Below, one piece after another: positions 40,474-49,177 of a stretch of 64,000 bases of DNA. The notes beneath the pieces were generated by a model, which did no database searches, had not been told where the DNA came from, and worked only from the letters and a program-made list of their open reading frames with translations. This stretch comes from Clostridiales bacterium (GTDB lineage: Bacteria > Bacillota > Clostridia > Saccharofermentanales > Saccharofermentanaceae): assembly GCA_017428155.1 (NCBI GenBank), contig JAFRRJ010000020.1, forward strand, positions 1 through 64,000, written 5' to 3'. The position numbers and the translations under genes are program-made. How positions within the stretch are numbered: position 1 is the first letter of the stretch; every line of letters begins with the position of its first letter.

Positions 40474-41382
40474 TTATTCCTCTCCGGAGTCTTCTTCCTG
40501 AGCCTCGATGGGAACATCCGCCTCTGTTTCTTCTTGCACGGCAGGAACATCCTCAACCGTCTCCTCTGTTACTTCAGGGGTCGGTTCTGCGGGAGTTTCT
40601 TCCGTTGAGACTGTGATTTCTGTGACTTCAGCAGGCTCTTCAGGTATGCATTCATCGGATAATTCGCATATAACTATCCTTCTCCAGCCCTTTGGACCGT
40701 ATTCGTAAGTACATGTAACCAGCGTCAGCTGCCTGCTGTCAGTAATATTTCCGAGTGCATAATCCAGAAGATCATCAGCACTGATTATCTTGGATTCCTT
40801 GGCATAAAAGATCCATTCTTTGCCGTTAAGATCGGTAAATACCACCTTGTCGCCAACCTTGACCTGACCCAGTTTGTGAAACATTGAGCCATCCCTGTAG
40901 TTATGGCCAAGTATAGTTGCATTGCCTGTCTCGCCGGGCATGACGGAATCAGCATAGTGCCCCAGACCGTATCTTAAAGATACCTGGTTTGCGTCATCCC
41001 ACACTGAATATCTGATGTTGATACTGCCAATCTTTAGGATTCCTATGGATGTGAGGGTAACATTTCCGCCGGAGCCGCCTGCTTCTTCTTCGGTTTCTTC
41101 AGTCTCGCCTATAAAGTCGAAATCCTCTCCAGTGACCTCATTGCCTGTGGCAGGAACAATAAATGTCGCCTGCGGTTCTTCCACCGGATCTGTTGACTGG
41201 ATCTTCCTTTCAATGGTCTTAAGAGCTTCTGTGGAGATCTTTCTCCTGTTATAGCGCTTAATCGGCTCTATCAGAAGGAGGATCAACCCGATTATAAGGA
41301 GAATTACGCTTATTACGATCAATATGGTATTGATCGGTGATTTTCTTGCTCCTGCCTTCCCGGCTTGCCCTGTTCTTTTCAT
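40474..41382 (-). CDS. Sortase with acidic C-terminal tail
   Basis: A 302-residue membrane-anchored sortase: helix at about 19-40 (TILIVISVILLIIGLILLLI), a Glu/Thr-rich linker (about 60-105), then the catalytic barrel with His160 (ATILGHNYRDG), Cys224 in the TLxTC motif (LTLVTCTYEY) and Arg234/235. After residue 245 follows an unusual 57-residue tail rich in Glu, Pro, Thr and Val. Sortases attach LPXTG-like proteins to the wall or build pili. The class is probably D or E. It is divergent from dnaA. Confidence 0.88.
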   Translation of the reverse strand: MKRTGQAGKAGARKSPINTILIVISVILLIIGLILLLIEPIKRYNRRKISTEALKTIERKIQSTDPVEEPQATFIVPATGNEVTGEDFDFIGETEETEEEAGGSGGNVTLTSIGILKIGSINIRYSVWDDANQVSLRYGLGHYADSVMPGETGNATILGHNYRDGSMFHKLGQVKVGDKVVFTDLNGKEWIFYAKESKIISADDLLDYALGNITDSRQLTLVTCTYEYGPKGWRRIVICELSDECIPEEPAEVTEITVSTEETPAEPTPEVTEETVEDVPAVQEETEADVPIEAQEEDSGEE

Positions 41383-41488
41383 TATCCTGCCTTATTTTTC
41401 GAAGAAATCTTATATAAAAAGCTTATTCATTATACCCCCAAACCGTGATATTATGTTACTCGCACGTCAATTAATTCGGAGGGTTTAT

Positions 41489-42826
41489 ATGGAAAGTTCT
41501 ATCTGGAATAATGCTCTTAAGCTTCTTAAGTTTGATTCCGATATCGACATGATCACTTATGAATCCATTCTCTGCAAAATGAGTGTTGCTCACTGCGACA
41601 ATGACGTGCTCGTACTTGCTGCAAGAGACGAGTATTCTTTAAACCTCGTTAAGGGTCAAAAACTCAGCAAGAATATCGAGAATGCCATTAAGACTGCAAA
41701 TAACGGCAAGACTTGTGCCGTAAAGTTCATCCTTGAAGGTGATGACAATGCCCTTAATGCTTCCGTTAGTTCTGAGAAAAAGGCAGCAAGACAGGCTAAG
41801 ACTGAGATGACGACATCAACCGGTCTTACAGGTGAATTCACATTCGCCAACTTCGTCGTCGGTGACTGTAACCGCTTCGCTCACGCATCAGCTGTATCAG
41901 TTGCTTCCAAGCCAGGCCAGAAGCAAAGAAATCCTTTCTTCCTCTGGGGCAACTCCGGTCTCGGCAAGACCCACCTGATGAAAGCCATTGGCAATGAGGT
42001 TCTTACTCAGCACCCTGATAAGAAGGTTATATACACCACCTGTGAAGCCTTCACTAATGCTTTTGTTGCTTGTATCAATAACAACAAATATGAGGATTTC
42101 CGCAATAAATACCGTACTGTAGACGTACTTCTTATAGACGATATACAGTTCCTTATCGGCAAAGAAGGTGTTCAGACAGAATTCTTCAATACCTTTGAGG
42201 CTCTTATCGAAGCAGGCAAACAGATCGTTATCACATGCGATAAAGCTCCTTCAAATCTTACAGAACTCAACAGCAGACTTACATCCAGATTCCAGGATGG
42301 CATCATGTTCGATGTCCAGCCGCCGGATTTTGAGACACGTAAAGCTATCTTCCTGAGTAAGCTTGATAATGAGAGCTTTACCCTTTCTGATGAGATCATA
42401 GACTATGTCTGTGAGAATGTAACAACGAATATAAGACAGCTTAACGGCGCATTTAATACTATTTCTTCATATGTGACTCTTGCTAACGGAGAGCTTTCTT
42501 TAGATGACGTCCAGAAGATCCTTCTTCCGATCATCTCACCTAATAAAAAGAAATATTTAACACCTGAGATCGTTATAAATGCTGTTGCAAATTACTATGA
42601 CCTTACACCGGATAAGCTCACTTCAAAACTCAGAAATGCCGAGATATCCACTGCCCGTAATGTCGCAATGTTTATCTGCAGAGACTATCTTGAACTTAAG
42701 CTTGAGAAGATAGGACAGATCTTCGGAGGCCGTAAACATACAACAGTTATGCACGGCTGTGACAATGTAAACGACAGTAAGGAACTCAAATCGCAGGCTG
42801 AAGAGATATATAAGCTCATAACCTGA
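41489..42826 (+). CDS. dnaA: Chromosomal replication initiator DnaA
   Basis: Starts at ATG 41489 (MESSIWNNALKLLKFDSDID), 5-6 nt after CGGAGGG; longer readings lack support. 445 residues. Domain I is short; the AAA+ domain has Walker A GNSGLGKTH (about 153-161) and Walker B LLIDDIQFL. Domain IV ends in GGRKHTTVMHGC (412-423). Most bacterial DnaA proteins read GGRDHTTV here: the Asp that contacts the DnaA box is Lys, and the usual LSLPKIG is LKLEKIG, so a contact Pro is Glu. This may mean altered box recognition. It is the first gene of the rightward cluster. Confidence 0.96.
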   Translation: MESSIWNNALKLLKFDSDIDMITYESILCKMSVAHCDNDVLVLAARDEYSLNLVKGQKLSKNIENAIKTANNGKTCAVKFILEGDDNALNASVSSEKKAARQAKTEMTTSTGLTGEFTFANFVVGDCNRFAHASAVSVASKPGQKQRNPFFLWGNSGLGKTHLMKAIGNEVLTQHPDKKVIYTTCEAFTNAFVACINNNKYEDFRNKYRTVDVLLIDDIQFLIGKEGVQTEFFNTFEALIEAGKQIVITCDKAPSNLTELNSRLTSRFQDGIMFDVQPPDFETRKAIFLSKLDNESFTLSDEIIDYVCENVTTNIRQLNGAFNTISSYVTLANGELSLDDVQKILLPIISPNKKKYLTPEIVINAVANYYDLTPDKLTSKLRNAEISTARNVAMFICRDYLELKLEKIGQIFGGRKHTTVMHGCDNVNDSKELKSQAEEIYKLIT

Positions 42827-43187
42827 TTTGAACAAAAATTGTTCTTAAGTGCAAAACTTTCCGTAGATTAACTGTAGACGGTTTGTATACAAATGTAACA
42901 ATGTTCAAAAGGCTTATTTTTTGAACATCAAAGTTTTTCTTTATATACATGGTTTGTTAATGTAAACCGCTCGAAAATAATGCTTTTGGCATACCTTATG
43001 AACATTTGAACAGGACATAATAAAACGAATACAAACAAACTTTATATACTGCAGAGACAAAAGACCGCTATCCGTAAAATTGTCCGCAAAATAGATGTTT
43101 GTAACACTGTTAAACTATACATTTTTATTATTTTTGAGTGTATAATGTTTGAAATATTTTATATTAAGGAAAGGCGGCACTCTTCAG
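42827..43187 (+). other. AT-rich dnaA-dnaN intergenic region (candidate oriC / dnaN promoter)
   Basis: 361 bp, strongly AT-rich. No perfect TTATCCACA box is visible. Instead GAACA/TGTTC units recur: GAACAA-AAA-TTGTTC (42830-42844), TGTTCA at 42902, TTGAACA at 42921, and ATGAACATTTGAACA near 42999-43013. Palindromes TTTGTATACAAA (42882-42893) and GGTTT ... AAACC (42951-42968) are also present. The dnaN start lies 10 nt after AAGGCGG. Origin function is inferred from position. Confidence 0.5.
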
Positions 43188-44303
43188 ATGAAGTTTACAT
43201 GCAGCAGAGATGACTTGGTCAATAATGTATCCATAGTTCAGAGAGCAGTTACTGCTAACAGCACAGTTAATATCCTTAACGGAATCCTTATAGAAGCATC
43301 AGATGATAATAAGATAAAGCTTACAGGCTATGATCTCCAGACAGGTATCGAAGCTGATGTTGAGGCTAATGTTACTGAAAAGGGTGCAGTAGTTATTGAT
43401 TCAAAGTTCTTTGGAGACATTATCAGAAAGCTTCCTGAGCCTGAAGTAGATATTCTTTCTGATTCCAATTTCCAGACAACTATCAGATGCGGTCAGGCTG
43501 AGTTCAAGATAGCAGGTCTTGATCCGGAGCCTTTCCCGAAGATCCCTGAGATCGAAGAGAATGAGGCAGAGAAGATAGTTATGGGTCAGAAGATCCTTAA
43601 GAATATGATCAATCACACTATCTTTGCCGTATCAAGAGATAATTCCCGTCCTGTTCTTACAGGAAGTAATATCGTAAGTGACGGTTCAGTTCTTTCAGTT
43701 GTATCCATCGACGGATTCAGAATGGCTATCAACCGTGAAGATATGGGCAATGATTTCCCTAAGATCAACTATATTGTTCCCGGTAAGGCTCTTACTGAAA
43801 TGAGCAAGATCTTAAGTGATGATGAGGATGCAGAGATCAATATCTATACATCCATGCAGAATCTCTTATTCGATATCGGCAACGTAAGAATGATCTCACG
43901 TCTTATCGAAGGTCAGTTCATTAACTTTGATTCGATTATTGCAAAGAATCCAAAGACTGTTATTACGATCAACCGTAAGCAGTTCCTTGATGCAGTTGAC
44001 AGAGCTGCATTGATCATAATGACTGATGACCGTAAGTGCCCCGTCAGATTCTTAAGCAATAATCCTTCAGAACTCACAGTTCAGGCTACTTCTGCAAGAG
44101 GTAATCTCCAGGAGAATATCGATATTAGTCTTGAAGGCGATCTTATCGATGTAGACTTCAATTCAAGATATGTTATAGATGTTCTTAAGAATATCGAAGA
44201 TGAGACAATAAGAGTTGAGGTCAATGGTGGTCAGGGACCCTGCATCATTAAGCCTGTAGAGGGTGACAAGTACATTTATCTTATTCTTCCTATCAGAAGA
44301 TAA
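43188..44303 (+). CDS. dnaN: DNA polymerase III beta subunit (sliding clamp)
   Basis: 371 residues from ATG 43188 (MKFTCSRDDLVNNVSIVQRA); an upstream TTG reading is discarded because it adds a non-conserved leader. Three clamp folds are recognisable, with the DNA-contacting PVLTGSNIVSDGSVLSVVSI and the C-terminal hydrophobic-cleft sequence YIYLILPIRR. It forms the ring dimer that tethers polymerase and repair factors. It overlaps recF by one base; the S4-domain gene (yaaA/rlbA) often found between them is absent. Confidence 0.97.
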   Translation: MKFTCSRDDLVNNVSIVQRAVTANSTVNILNGILIEASDDNKIKLTGYDLQTGIEADVEANVTEKGAVVIDSKFFGDIIRKLPEPEVDILSDSNFQTTIRCGQAEFKIAGLDPEPFPKIPEIEENEAEKIVMGQKILKNMINHTIFAVSRDNSRPVLTGSNIVSDGSVLSVVSIDGFRMAINREDMGNDFPKINYIVPGKALTEMSKILSDDEDAEINIYTSMQNLLFDIGNVRMISRLIEGQFINFDSIIAKNPKTVITINRKQFLDAVDRAALIIMTDDRKCPVRFLSNNPSELTVQATSARGNLQENIDISLEGDLIDVDFNSRYVIDVLKNIEDETIRVEVNGGQGPCIIKPVEGDKYIYLILPIRR

Positions 44304-45553
44304 TGTTCATAAGAAGCATACATTTGGAAAACTTCAGAAATTACGGAAGGCTCGATTTGGATGTCGGGCCTTCTGTTAATATCTTCTATGGTAACAATGC
44401 ACAGGGAAAGACTAATCTGGTTGAAGGTATATATGTTGCCTCAGGTATTACTTCTCACAGAACAAGCAAGGATTTGGATCTTATCAAGTTTGGTGAGAAT
44501 GAATATAAAGTAAGCCTGGATCTTACTGATGATGACGGTTCAAATCCTTCACTTTCCTCATGCTATTACAGCGAGAAGTCTTCATTAAGCAAAAATGGCA
44601 GAGCCGGAAGGATCCTTATAAGAGATAACGCTCCTGTTGACAAAATTTCGGAATATATTGGTGTCTGTAACATTGTTATTTTCGCTCCTGAAGACCTGAA
44701 TATCGTAAAAAACGCACCTGCTTACCGCCGTAAGTTTCTCAATACGCTGATATCCAAGATATCTCCTTCTTACTTTAATCTTTTGAGTAACTACAGCAGG
44801 CTTCTTGCGCAGAAAAATGCCCTTCTTAAGAGCATCAAGGCTTCGGATAATATGCCGGATATGGTTGATGAACAGTTGGATTTCTGGGATTTCTCCCTAG
44901 CAGAGCTCTCAGCAGAGATAATTCTTAAGAGATACAGGTTTGCAAAGCTTATTTCCGGCATCGCTTCAAAGCATCACGGCAACATTTCCGGAGGCAAAGA
45001 GAACCTCTCTGTCGAGTACAGTACCATATTTGGCATTGTAGGGGCCTTAGAAACGTTTCTGACCAAAAACAGTAAATATGACGAGTATATGAATAAAGGC
45101 CTCTCAGAGGGCGATTACGGGCGTATTACGGGTATTATCTCGGATTTGGTCCTTGCAAAGCTCAAATCAGTCAGAAATTACGACATAGATAAGCATATTT
45201 CATCCATAGGCATTCACAGGGATGATCTGGTGATCAAACTGGATGATCTTGTCATGAAGAATTTCTCCTCACAGGGCCAGCAGAGAACGGCTGCGCTGGC
45301 TCTGAAGCTTTCAGAACTGGAGATAATCAAGATGTTTGTCTCATCCACTCCTGTTCTCATTCTTGATGACGTCTTCTCTGAGCTTGATAAGACCAGGAGA
45401 ATGAGCCTTGTATCGGCCATGAAAGACGCTCAGATCTTTATCACATGTACGGACAAGAACATGATAGGTGAAGAGATCGACGTGATGGGTGGCTTTGACA
45501 GAGCCGAATTTTATTGTGTAAACGGCGGAAATATTACCAAAGAAGTCCGCTGA
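44303..45553 (+). CDS. recF: DNA repair/replication ATPase RecF
   Basis: 416 residues, somewhat longer than the usual 360-370. Walker A GNNAQGKTNLVEGI (about 29-42), signature FSSQGQQRTAALALKLSE and Walker B PVLILDDVFSELD are all present. It loads RecA at gaps with RecO and RecR. The extra length lies in the middle coiled region (about 170-270) and is not a fusion. It starts within the dnaN stop codon (TAATG), so translation is coupled. Confidence 0.95.
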   Translation: MFIRSIHLENFRNYGRLDLDVGPSVNIFYGNNAQGKTNLVEGIYVASGITSHRTSKDLDLIKFGENEYKVSLDLTDDDGSNPSLSSCYYSEKSSLSKNGRAGRILIRDNAPVDKISEYIGVCNIVIFAPEDLNIVKNAPAYRRKFLNTLISKISPSYFNLLSNYSRLLAQKNALLKSIKASDNMPDMVDEQLDFWDFSLAELSAEIILKRYRFAKLISGIASKHHGNISGGKENLSVEYSTIFGIVGALETFLTKNSKYDEYMNKGLSEGDYGRITGIISDLVLAKLKSVRNYDIDKHISSIGIHRDDLVIKLDDLVMKNFSSQGQQRTAALALKLSELEIIKMFVSSTPVLILDDVFSELDKTRRMSLVSAMKDAQIFITCTDKNMIGEEIDVMGGFDRAEFYCVNGGNITKEVR

Positions 45554-45685
45554 TAGGACAAACTGCGCTAAAAACCGGTCATTTTTGCTTTATTCTTATA
45601 TTATAATAAACATATTAATTCTATTCTTTATGTTATAATTTATTAGTTAGTAGAAGATTCAGAGTATTCCTGGAGGCTTTTGGAC

Positions 45686-45937
45686 GTGTTTATCCACATC
45701 GGCAATGATCTTTCAGTTCTTAAATCTTCGGTTACTGCAGTAGTCAATCTCGAGACCGTCTCCCCTTCCCGGAAGGACGTGACTGATTTCATCAACAGCG
45801 AGGACGATCAGGGAAGGCTGCAGTATGTGACGGATGATATACCGAAGACATTGGTGATCACTGATGATAAAACATATGTTTGTTCTTTATCATCGAATCT
45901 GATATTAAACAGACTGATGTCACAGGAATCCTTCTGA
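45686..45937 (+). CDS. remB: RemB-like DUF370 protein
   Basis: Starts at GTG 45686 (MFIHIGNDLSVLKSSVTAVV), 9 nt after GGAGG, better than the TTG two codons earlier. 83 residues, matching Bacillus subtilis YaaB/RemB in length and opening (MYIHLG). The recF-remB-gyrB order is conserved across Bacillota. RemA/RemB relatives regulate biofilm matrix genes by DNA wrapping. The codons Phe-Ile-His happen to spell TTATCCACA. Confidence 0.85.
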   Translation: MFIHIGNDLSVLKSSVTAVVNLETVSPSRKDVTDFINSEDDQGRLQYVTDDIPKTLVITDDKTYVCSLSSNLILNRLMSQESF

Positions 45938-46021
45938 AAACACACGGTTAACAATGTTATAAATGCAGTATTTCCGGGCATTTGCGGGATTTACTGCCAA
46001 GAATAGGAGTTTTTACGATCT

Positions 46022-48160
46022 ATGAAGGAAAACGACGAGAAGAATTTCAATTTTGAGGAGAATTCCGCTCCTGCAGAGCCTGTCTCCCGCCCTTCCGGCG
46101 CGGTCGACCTTTACTTCCAGCCGGTTGAAGAGGGTGATGATGACGAGCTCAAGAACCTGGCTGAGAATCCCAGAGCTCTGACCGAGGACTTCAAGGAAGA
46201 ATCCATGGCTGACGTATTAGCTGCAGAAGGTGATCAGGACAGCTTTGATACATCCAACAGCAGCGAATACAGCGAAGATGACATTCAGGTCTTAGAGGGT
46301 CTTGAGGCGGTCAGAAAGCGTCCCGGTATGTATATCGGTGATACGACATTAAGAGGTCTCCATCATCTTATTTATGAGATCGTTGCTAATTCAGTCGATG
46401 AAGCTCTTGCAGGGCGCTGCGATACGATCGATGTAGTACTTGAAAAAGACGGTTCCGTAACAGTTACGGATAACGGTTCGGGAATCCCCGTGGGCAACCA
46501 TCCTAAGCTCGGTATTCCTACTGTTGAAGTCGTTCATACAGTGCTTCACGCAGGCGGTAAATTCGGCGGCGGAGCATATAGTATTTCAGGCGGTCTGCAC
46601 GGCGTAGGTGCTTCTGTAGTTAATGCTCTGGCAGATCACATGAAGGTTCAGGTTCGCCGTGAAGGCAATATCTATGAGATCGAATTTGAGAAAGGTAAGA
46701 CAACCGTTCCGCTCCATGTAGTAGGCACCTGTGATAAGGAAGATACCGGTACGAAGACCAACTTCATTCCGGATAATTCCATCTTCCCTGATATAGTTTT
46801 TGACTTCGATTCAATGATCACACGTTACCGTGAAATGGCATTCCTTAATAAGGAAGTAACCATTGATCTCTGCGATAACAGAGGTGCAGAGCCTATTAAG
46901 AAGCACCTTCATTATGACGGCGGAATAATCTCATTTGTTGAGTATCTGAACAGACATAAGGAAGCAATCAATACACCTCCTATTTACTTTGCAACAAAGC
47001 AGGGAGATAACTTCGTTGAGATCGCACTTCAGTACAATGACTCATATCAGGAGACTGTTTACACATACGCAAACAACATTGCAACTCCTGAAGGCGGTAC
47101 GCACCTTGTAGGTTTCCGTGCAGCCATGACAAGAGCCATCAATGACTATGCAAAGAAGTATAAGTTCATCAAGGACGGCGATGTTAAGCTCCAGGGTGAA
47201 GATACAAGAGAAGGTCTTGCTGCGATCATTTCCGTTAAGCTTCCTGATCCTCAGTTCGAGGGACAGACAAAGAGCAAGCTCGGTAATGCAGAGATCAGAC
47301 CGATGGTAGACAGCGCAGTATATGAGAAACTCGAGATATATCTCGAAGAGCATCCTGATATTGCGAAGCTCATCATGGATAAGTGTCTTTCTGCTTCCAG
47401 AGCAAGAGATGCTGCAAAGAGAGCAAGAGAACTCACAAGAAGAAAAACAGTATTTGAGAATAATGCTCTTCCCGGCAAGCTTGCTGACTGCCAGAGTGAT
47501 GAAGCAGAGTTCTGCGAGATCTTTATCGTAGAGGGTGACTCCGCAGGCGGATCTGCAAAGCAGGGCAGAGAGCGTAAGTATCAGGCTATCCTCCCTCTCT
47601 GGGGCAAGATGCTCAATGTTGAGAAGGCCAGAATTGATAAGGTATATTCAAATGAGAAGCTCCAGCCTGTAGTTATGGCATTGGGCGCAGGAATCGGTGA
47701 TGAGTTCGATGAGACCAAGCTCAGATATCACAAGGTCATCATAATGGCCGATGCCGATGTCGACGGTTCACATATCAGAACACTCCTTCTCACATTCTTC
47801 TTCAGATATTTAAAGCCTCTTGTTGAAGGCGGATATGTCTATATCGCCTGCCCGCCTCTCTATAAGGTCTATAAGGGTGATGAAGCATATTATGCATACG
47901 ATGATAAGGAAATCGAGCAGATCAAGGCTGAGCATAAGTGGGAGAATCCTCTTATCCAGCGATTCAAGGGTCTTGGCGAGATGAGCTCTGAGCAACTCTG
48001 GGATACGACAATGAATCCTGTAACCAGAAAGCTCTTAAGAGTTACTCTTAAGGATGCACAGGAAGCAGACGAGACATTTAATCTCCTGATGGGTGATCAG
48101 GTTGAACCCCGTAAGGAGTTCATCCAGGAGAATGCTAAGCTCGCGAATATCGACAACTGA
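46022..48160 (+). CDS. gyrB: DNA gyrase subunit B with acidic N-terminal extension
   Basis: 712 residues. From residue about 84 the sequence is classic GyrB (DDIQVLEGLEAVRKRPGMYI), with ATP-site motifs, the TOPRIM EGDSAGGSAKQGRERKYQAI and the C-terminal MNPxTR-type motif. Residues 1-83 are an extra acidic, low-complexity segment (EPVSRPSGAVDLYFQPVEEG, DDDELKNLAENP) not found in typical GyrB, which is about 635 residues. An internal ATG at 46205 (Met62) has AAGGAAG 5 nt upstream and could give a shorter form; the first ATG has AGGAG 12 nt away. It is followed by parS and parAB, not gyrA. Confidence 0.96.
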   Translation: MKENDEKNFNFEENSAPAEPVSRPSGAVDLYFQPVEEGDDDELKNLAENPRALTEDFKEESMADVLAAEGDQDSFDTSNSSEYSEDDIQVLEGLEAVRKRPGMYIGDTTLRGLHHLIYEIVANSVDEALAGRCDTIDVVLEKDGSVTVTDNGSGIPVGNHPKLGIPTVEVVHTVLHAGGKFGGGAYSISGGLHGVGASVVNALADHMKVQVRREGNIYEIEFEKGKTTVPLHVVGTCDKEDTGTKTNFIPDNSIFPDIVFDFDSMITRYREMAFLNKEVTIDLCDNRGAEPIKKHLHYDGGIISFVEYLNRHKEAINTPPIYFATKQGDNFVEIALQYNDSYQETVYTYANNIATPEGGTHLVGFRAAMTRAINDYAKKYKFIKDGDVKLQGEDTREGLAAIISVKLPDPQFEGQTKSKLGNAEIRPMVDSAVYEKLEIYLEEHPDIAKLIMDKCLSASRARDAAKRARELTRRKTVFENNALPGKLADCQSDEAEFCEIFIVEGDSAGGSAKQGRERKYQAILPLWGKMLNVEKARIDKVYSNEKLQPVVMALGAGIGDEFDETKLRYHKVIIMADADVDGSHIRTLLLTFFFRYLKPLVEGGYVYIACPPLYKVYKGDEAYYAYDDKEIEQIKAEHKWENPLIQRFKGLGEMSSEQLWDTTMNPVTRKLLRVTLKDAQEADETFNLLMGDQVEPRKEFIQENAKLANIDN

Positions 48161-48190
48161 TAAGCTGCTAATTACATTCAGAGATAGTAT

Positions 48191-48214
48191 AAACAGGTGC
48201 TTCGGCACCTGTTT
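48191..48214 (+). terminator. gyrB terminator
   Basis: AAACAGGTGC-TTCG-GCACCTGTTTT, a 10-bp stem with UUCG tetraloop and T-run, 30 nt after the gyrB stop. Confidence 0.88.
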
Positions 48215-48233
48215 TGCATTATCCGGGATTAAT

Positions 48234-48249
48234 TGTTCCACGTGGAACA
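48234..48249. other. parS: parS centromere-like site 1
   Basis: TGTTCCACGTGGAACA, a perfect 16-bp palindrome matching the bacterial parS consensus (TGTTNCACGTGNAACA), just upstream of parA. ParB binds and slides from such sites in a CTP-dependent way, mostly near the origin. Confidence 0.93.
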
Positions 48250-48291
48250 ATTTGTTCCCGGCTGCAATATCATATTCGTGAAAATACAGAA

Positions 48292-48307
48292 TGTTCCACG
48301 TGGAACA
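48292..48307. other. parS: parS centromere-like site 2
   Basis: A second identical TGTTCCACGTGGAACA, 58 bp from the first, between gyrB and parA. Paired sites here place the segregation centre about 6.8 kb from dnaA. Confidence 0.93.
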
Positions 48308-48403
48308 ATTGTGTTTTTGTATTCAAGATGACATATATTAATGAATATATAAATGATAGAATTATCGTATAACTATTGAAACAAGCACCGGAAGGAGACA
48401 AAT

Positions 48404-49165
48404 ATGGCAACAGTAATTGCTCTTGTAAACCAAAAAGGTGGAGTCGGAAAGACTACAACCGCAGTCAATCTGGCAGCTTTCCTCGGCAAGAGAAAGAAAA
48501 AAGTTCTTCTTATAGACATGGATCCGCAGGCAAATGCCACAAGCGGACTGGGAATCGATAAGCGTGAGCTTGAGCAGACGGTATATGATGTTCTTATCAA
48601 TGAGACACCTATCTCTGAGGTAATCTATGAGACAAATTCGGAGAATGTCGACATCTGCCCTACTAATATCAATCTTGCGGGTGCGGAAGTTGAGCTTGTT
48701 ACTGTAATCTCCAGAGAACAGATACTCAAGAATGCAATAGAACCCGTAATGGGTATTTATGATTTTATTATCCTGGACAGCCCGCCGTCCCTTGGGCTTC
48801 TGACCATAAACGCACTTACAGCGGCAGACAGGCTGATAATCCCAATTCAGGGCGAATACTATGCTCTTGAAGGTCTTTCTCAGCTTATGGATACGATAAA
48901 TATAGTTCAGAAGAAGCTTAATCCTAATCTTGAGATCCTGGGAGTTGTGCTTACCATGTTCAACATGAGAACACAACTGTCCAGACAGGTAAAGGAGGAG
49001 ACCGATAAGTATTTCGGCAGCAAGGTCTTTAAGACCGTTATTCCCAGAAATGTAAGGCTTGCAGAGGCTCCGAGCCACGGACTTGCTATCTGTGACTACG
49101 ATAAGAATTCAAAAGGCGCCAAGGCATATGAGGCTCTGGCAAAAGAAGTGATAAAGAGAGCATAA
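48404..49165 (+). CDS. parA: Chromosome-partitioning ATPase ParA (Soj)
   Basis: 253 residues, full length. Deviant Walker A QKGGVGKTTTAVNL at about 10-23, Walker A' DMDPQANATSGLG and Walker B FIILDSPPSLGLL. AAGGAG lies 6 nt before the start. It forms DNA-bound dimers that interact with ParB-parS complexes and, in Bacillota, also regulates DnaA. It lies 12 nt upstream of parB. Confidence 0.97.
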   Translation: MATVIALVNQKGGVGKTTTAVNLAAFLGKRKKKVLLIDMDPQANATSGLGIDKRELEQTVYDVLINETPISEVIYETNSENVDICPTNINLAGAEVELVTVISREQILKNAIEPVMGIYDFIILDSPPSLGLLTINALTAADRLIIPIQGEYYALEGLSQLMDTINIVQKKLNPNLEILGVVLTMFNMRTQLSRQVKEETDKYFGSKVFKTVIPRNVRLAEAPSHGLAICDYDKNSKGAKAYEALAKEVIKRA

Positions 49166-49177
49166 GGAGATACTGAT

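Noticed and set aside
41324..41488. N-terminal extension of DnaA upstream of 41489
   Set aside because: The added residues are hydrophobic and overlap the divergent sortase start; the ATG at 41489 has CGGAGGG at proper spacing.
45688..45696. Perfect TTATCCACA DnaA box
   Set aside because: It lies inside the remB coding region where the codons for Phe-Ile-His spell it, is single, and is far from the AT-rich gap; probably coincidental.
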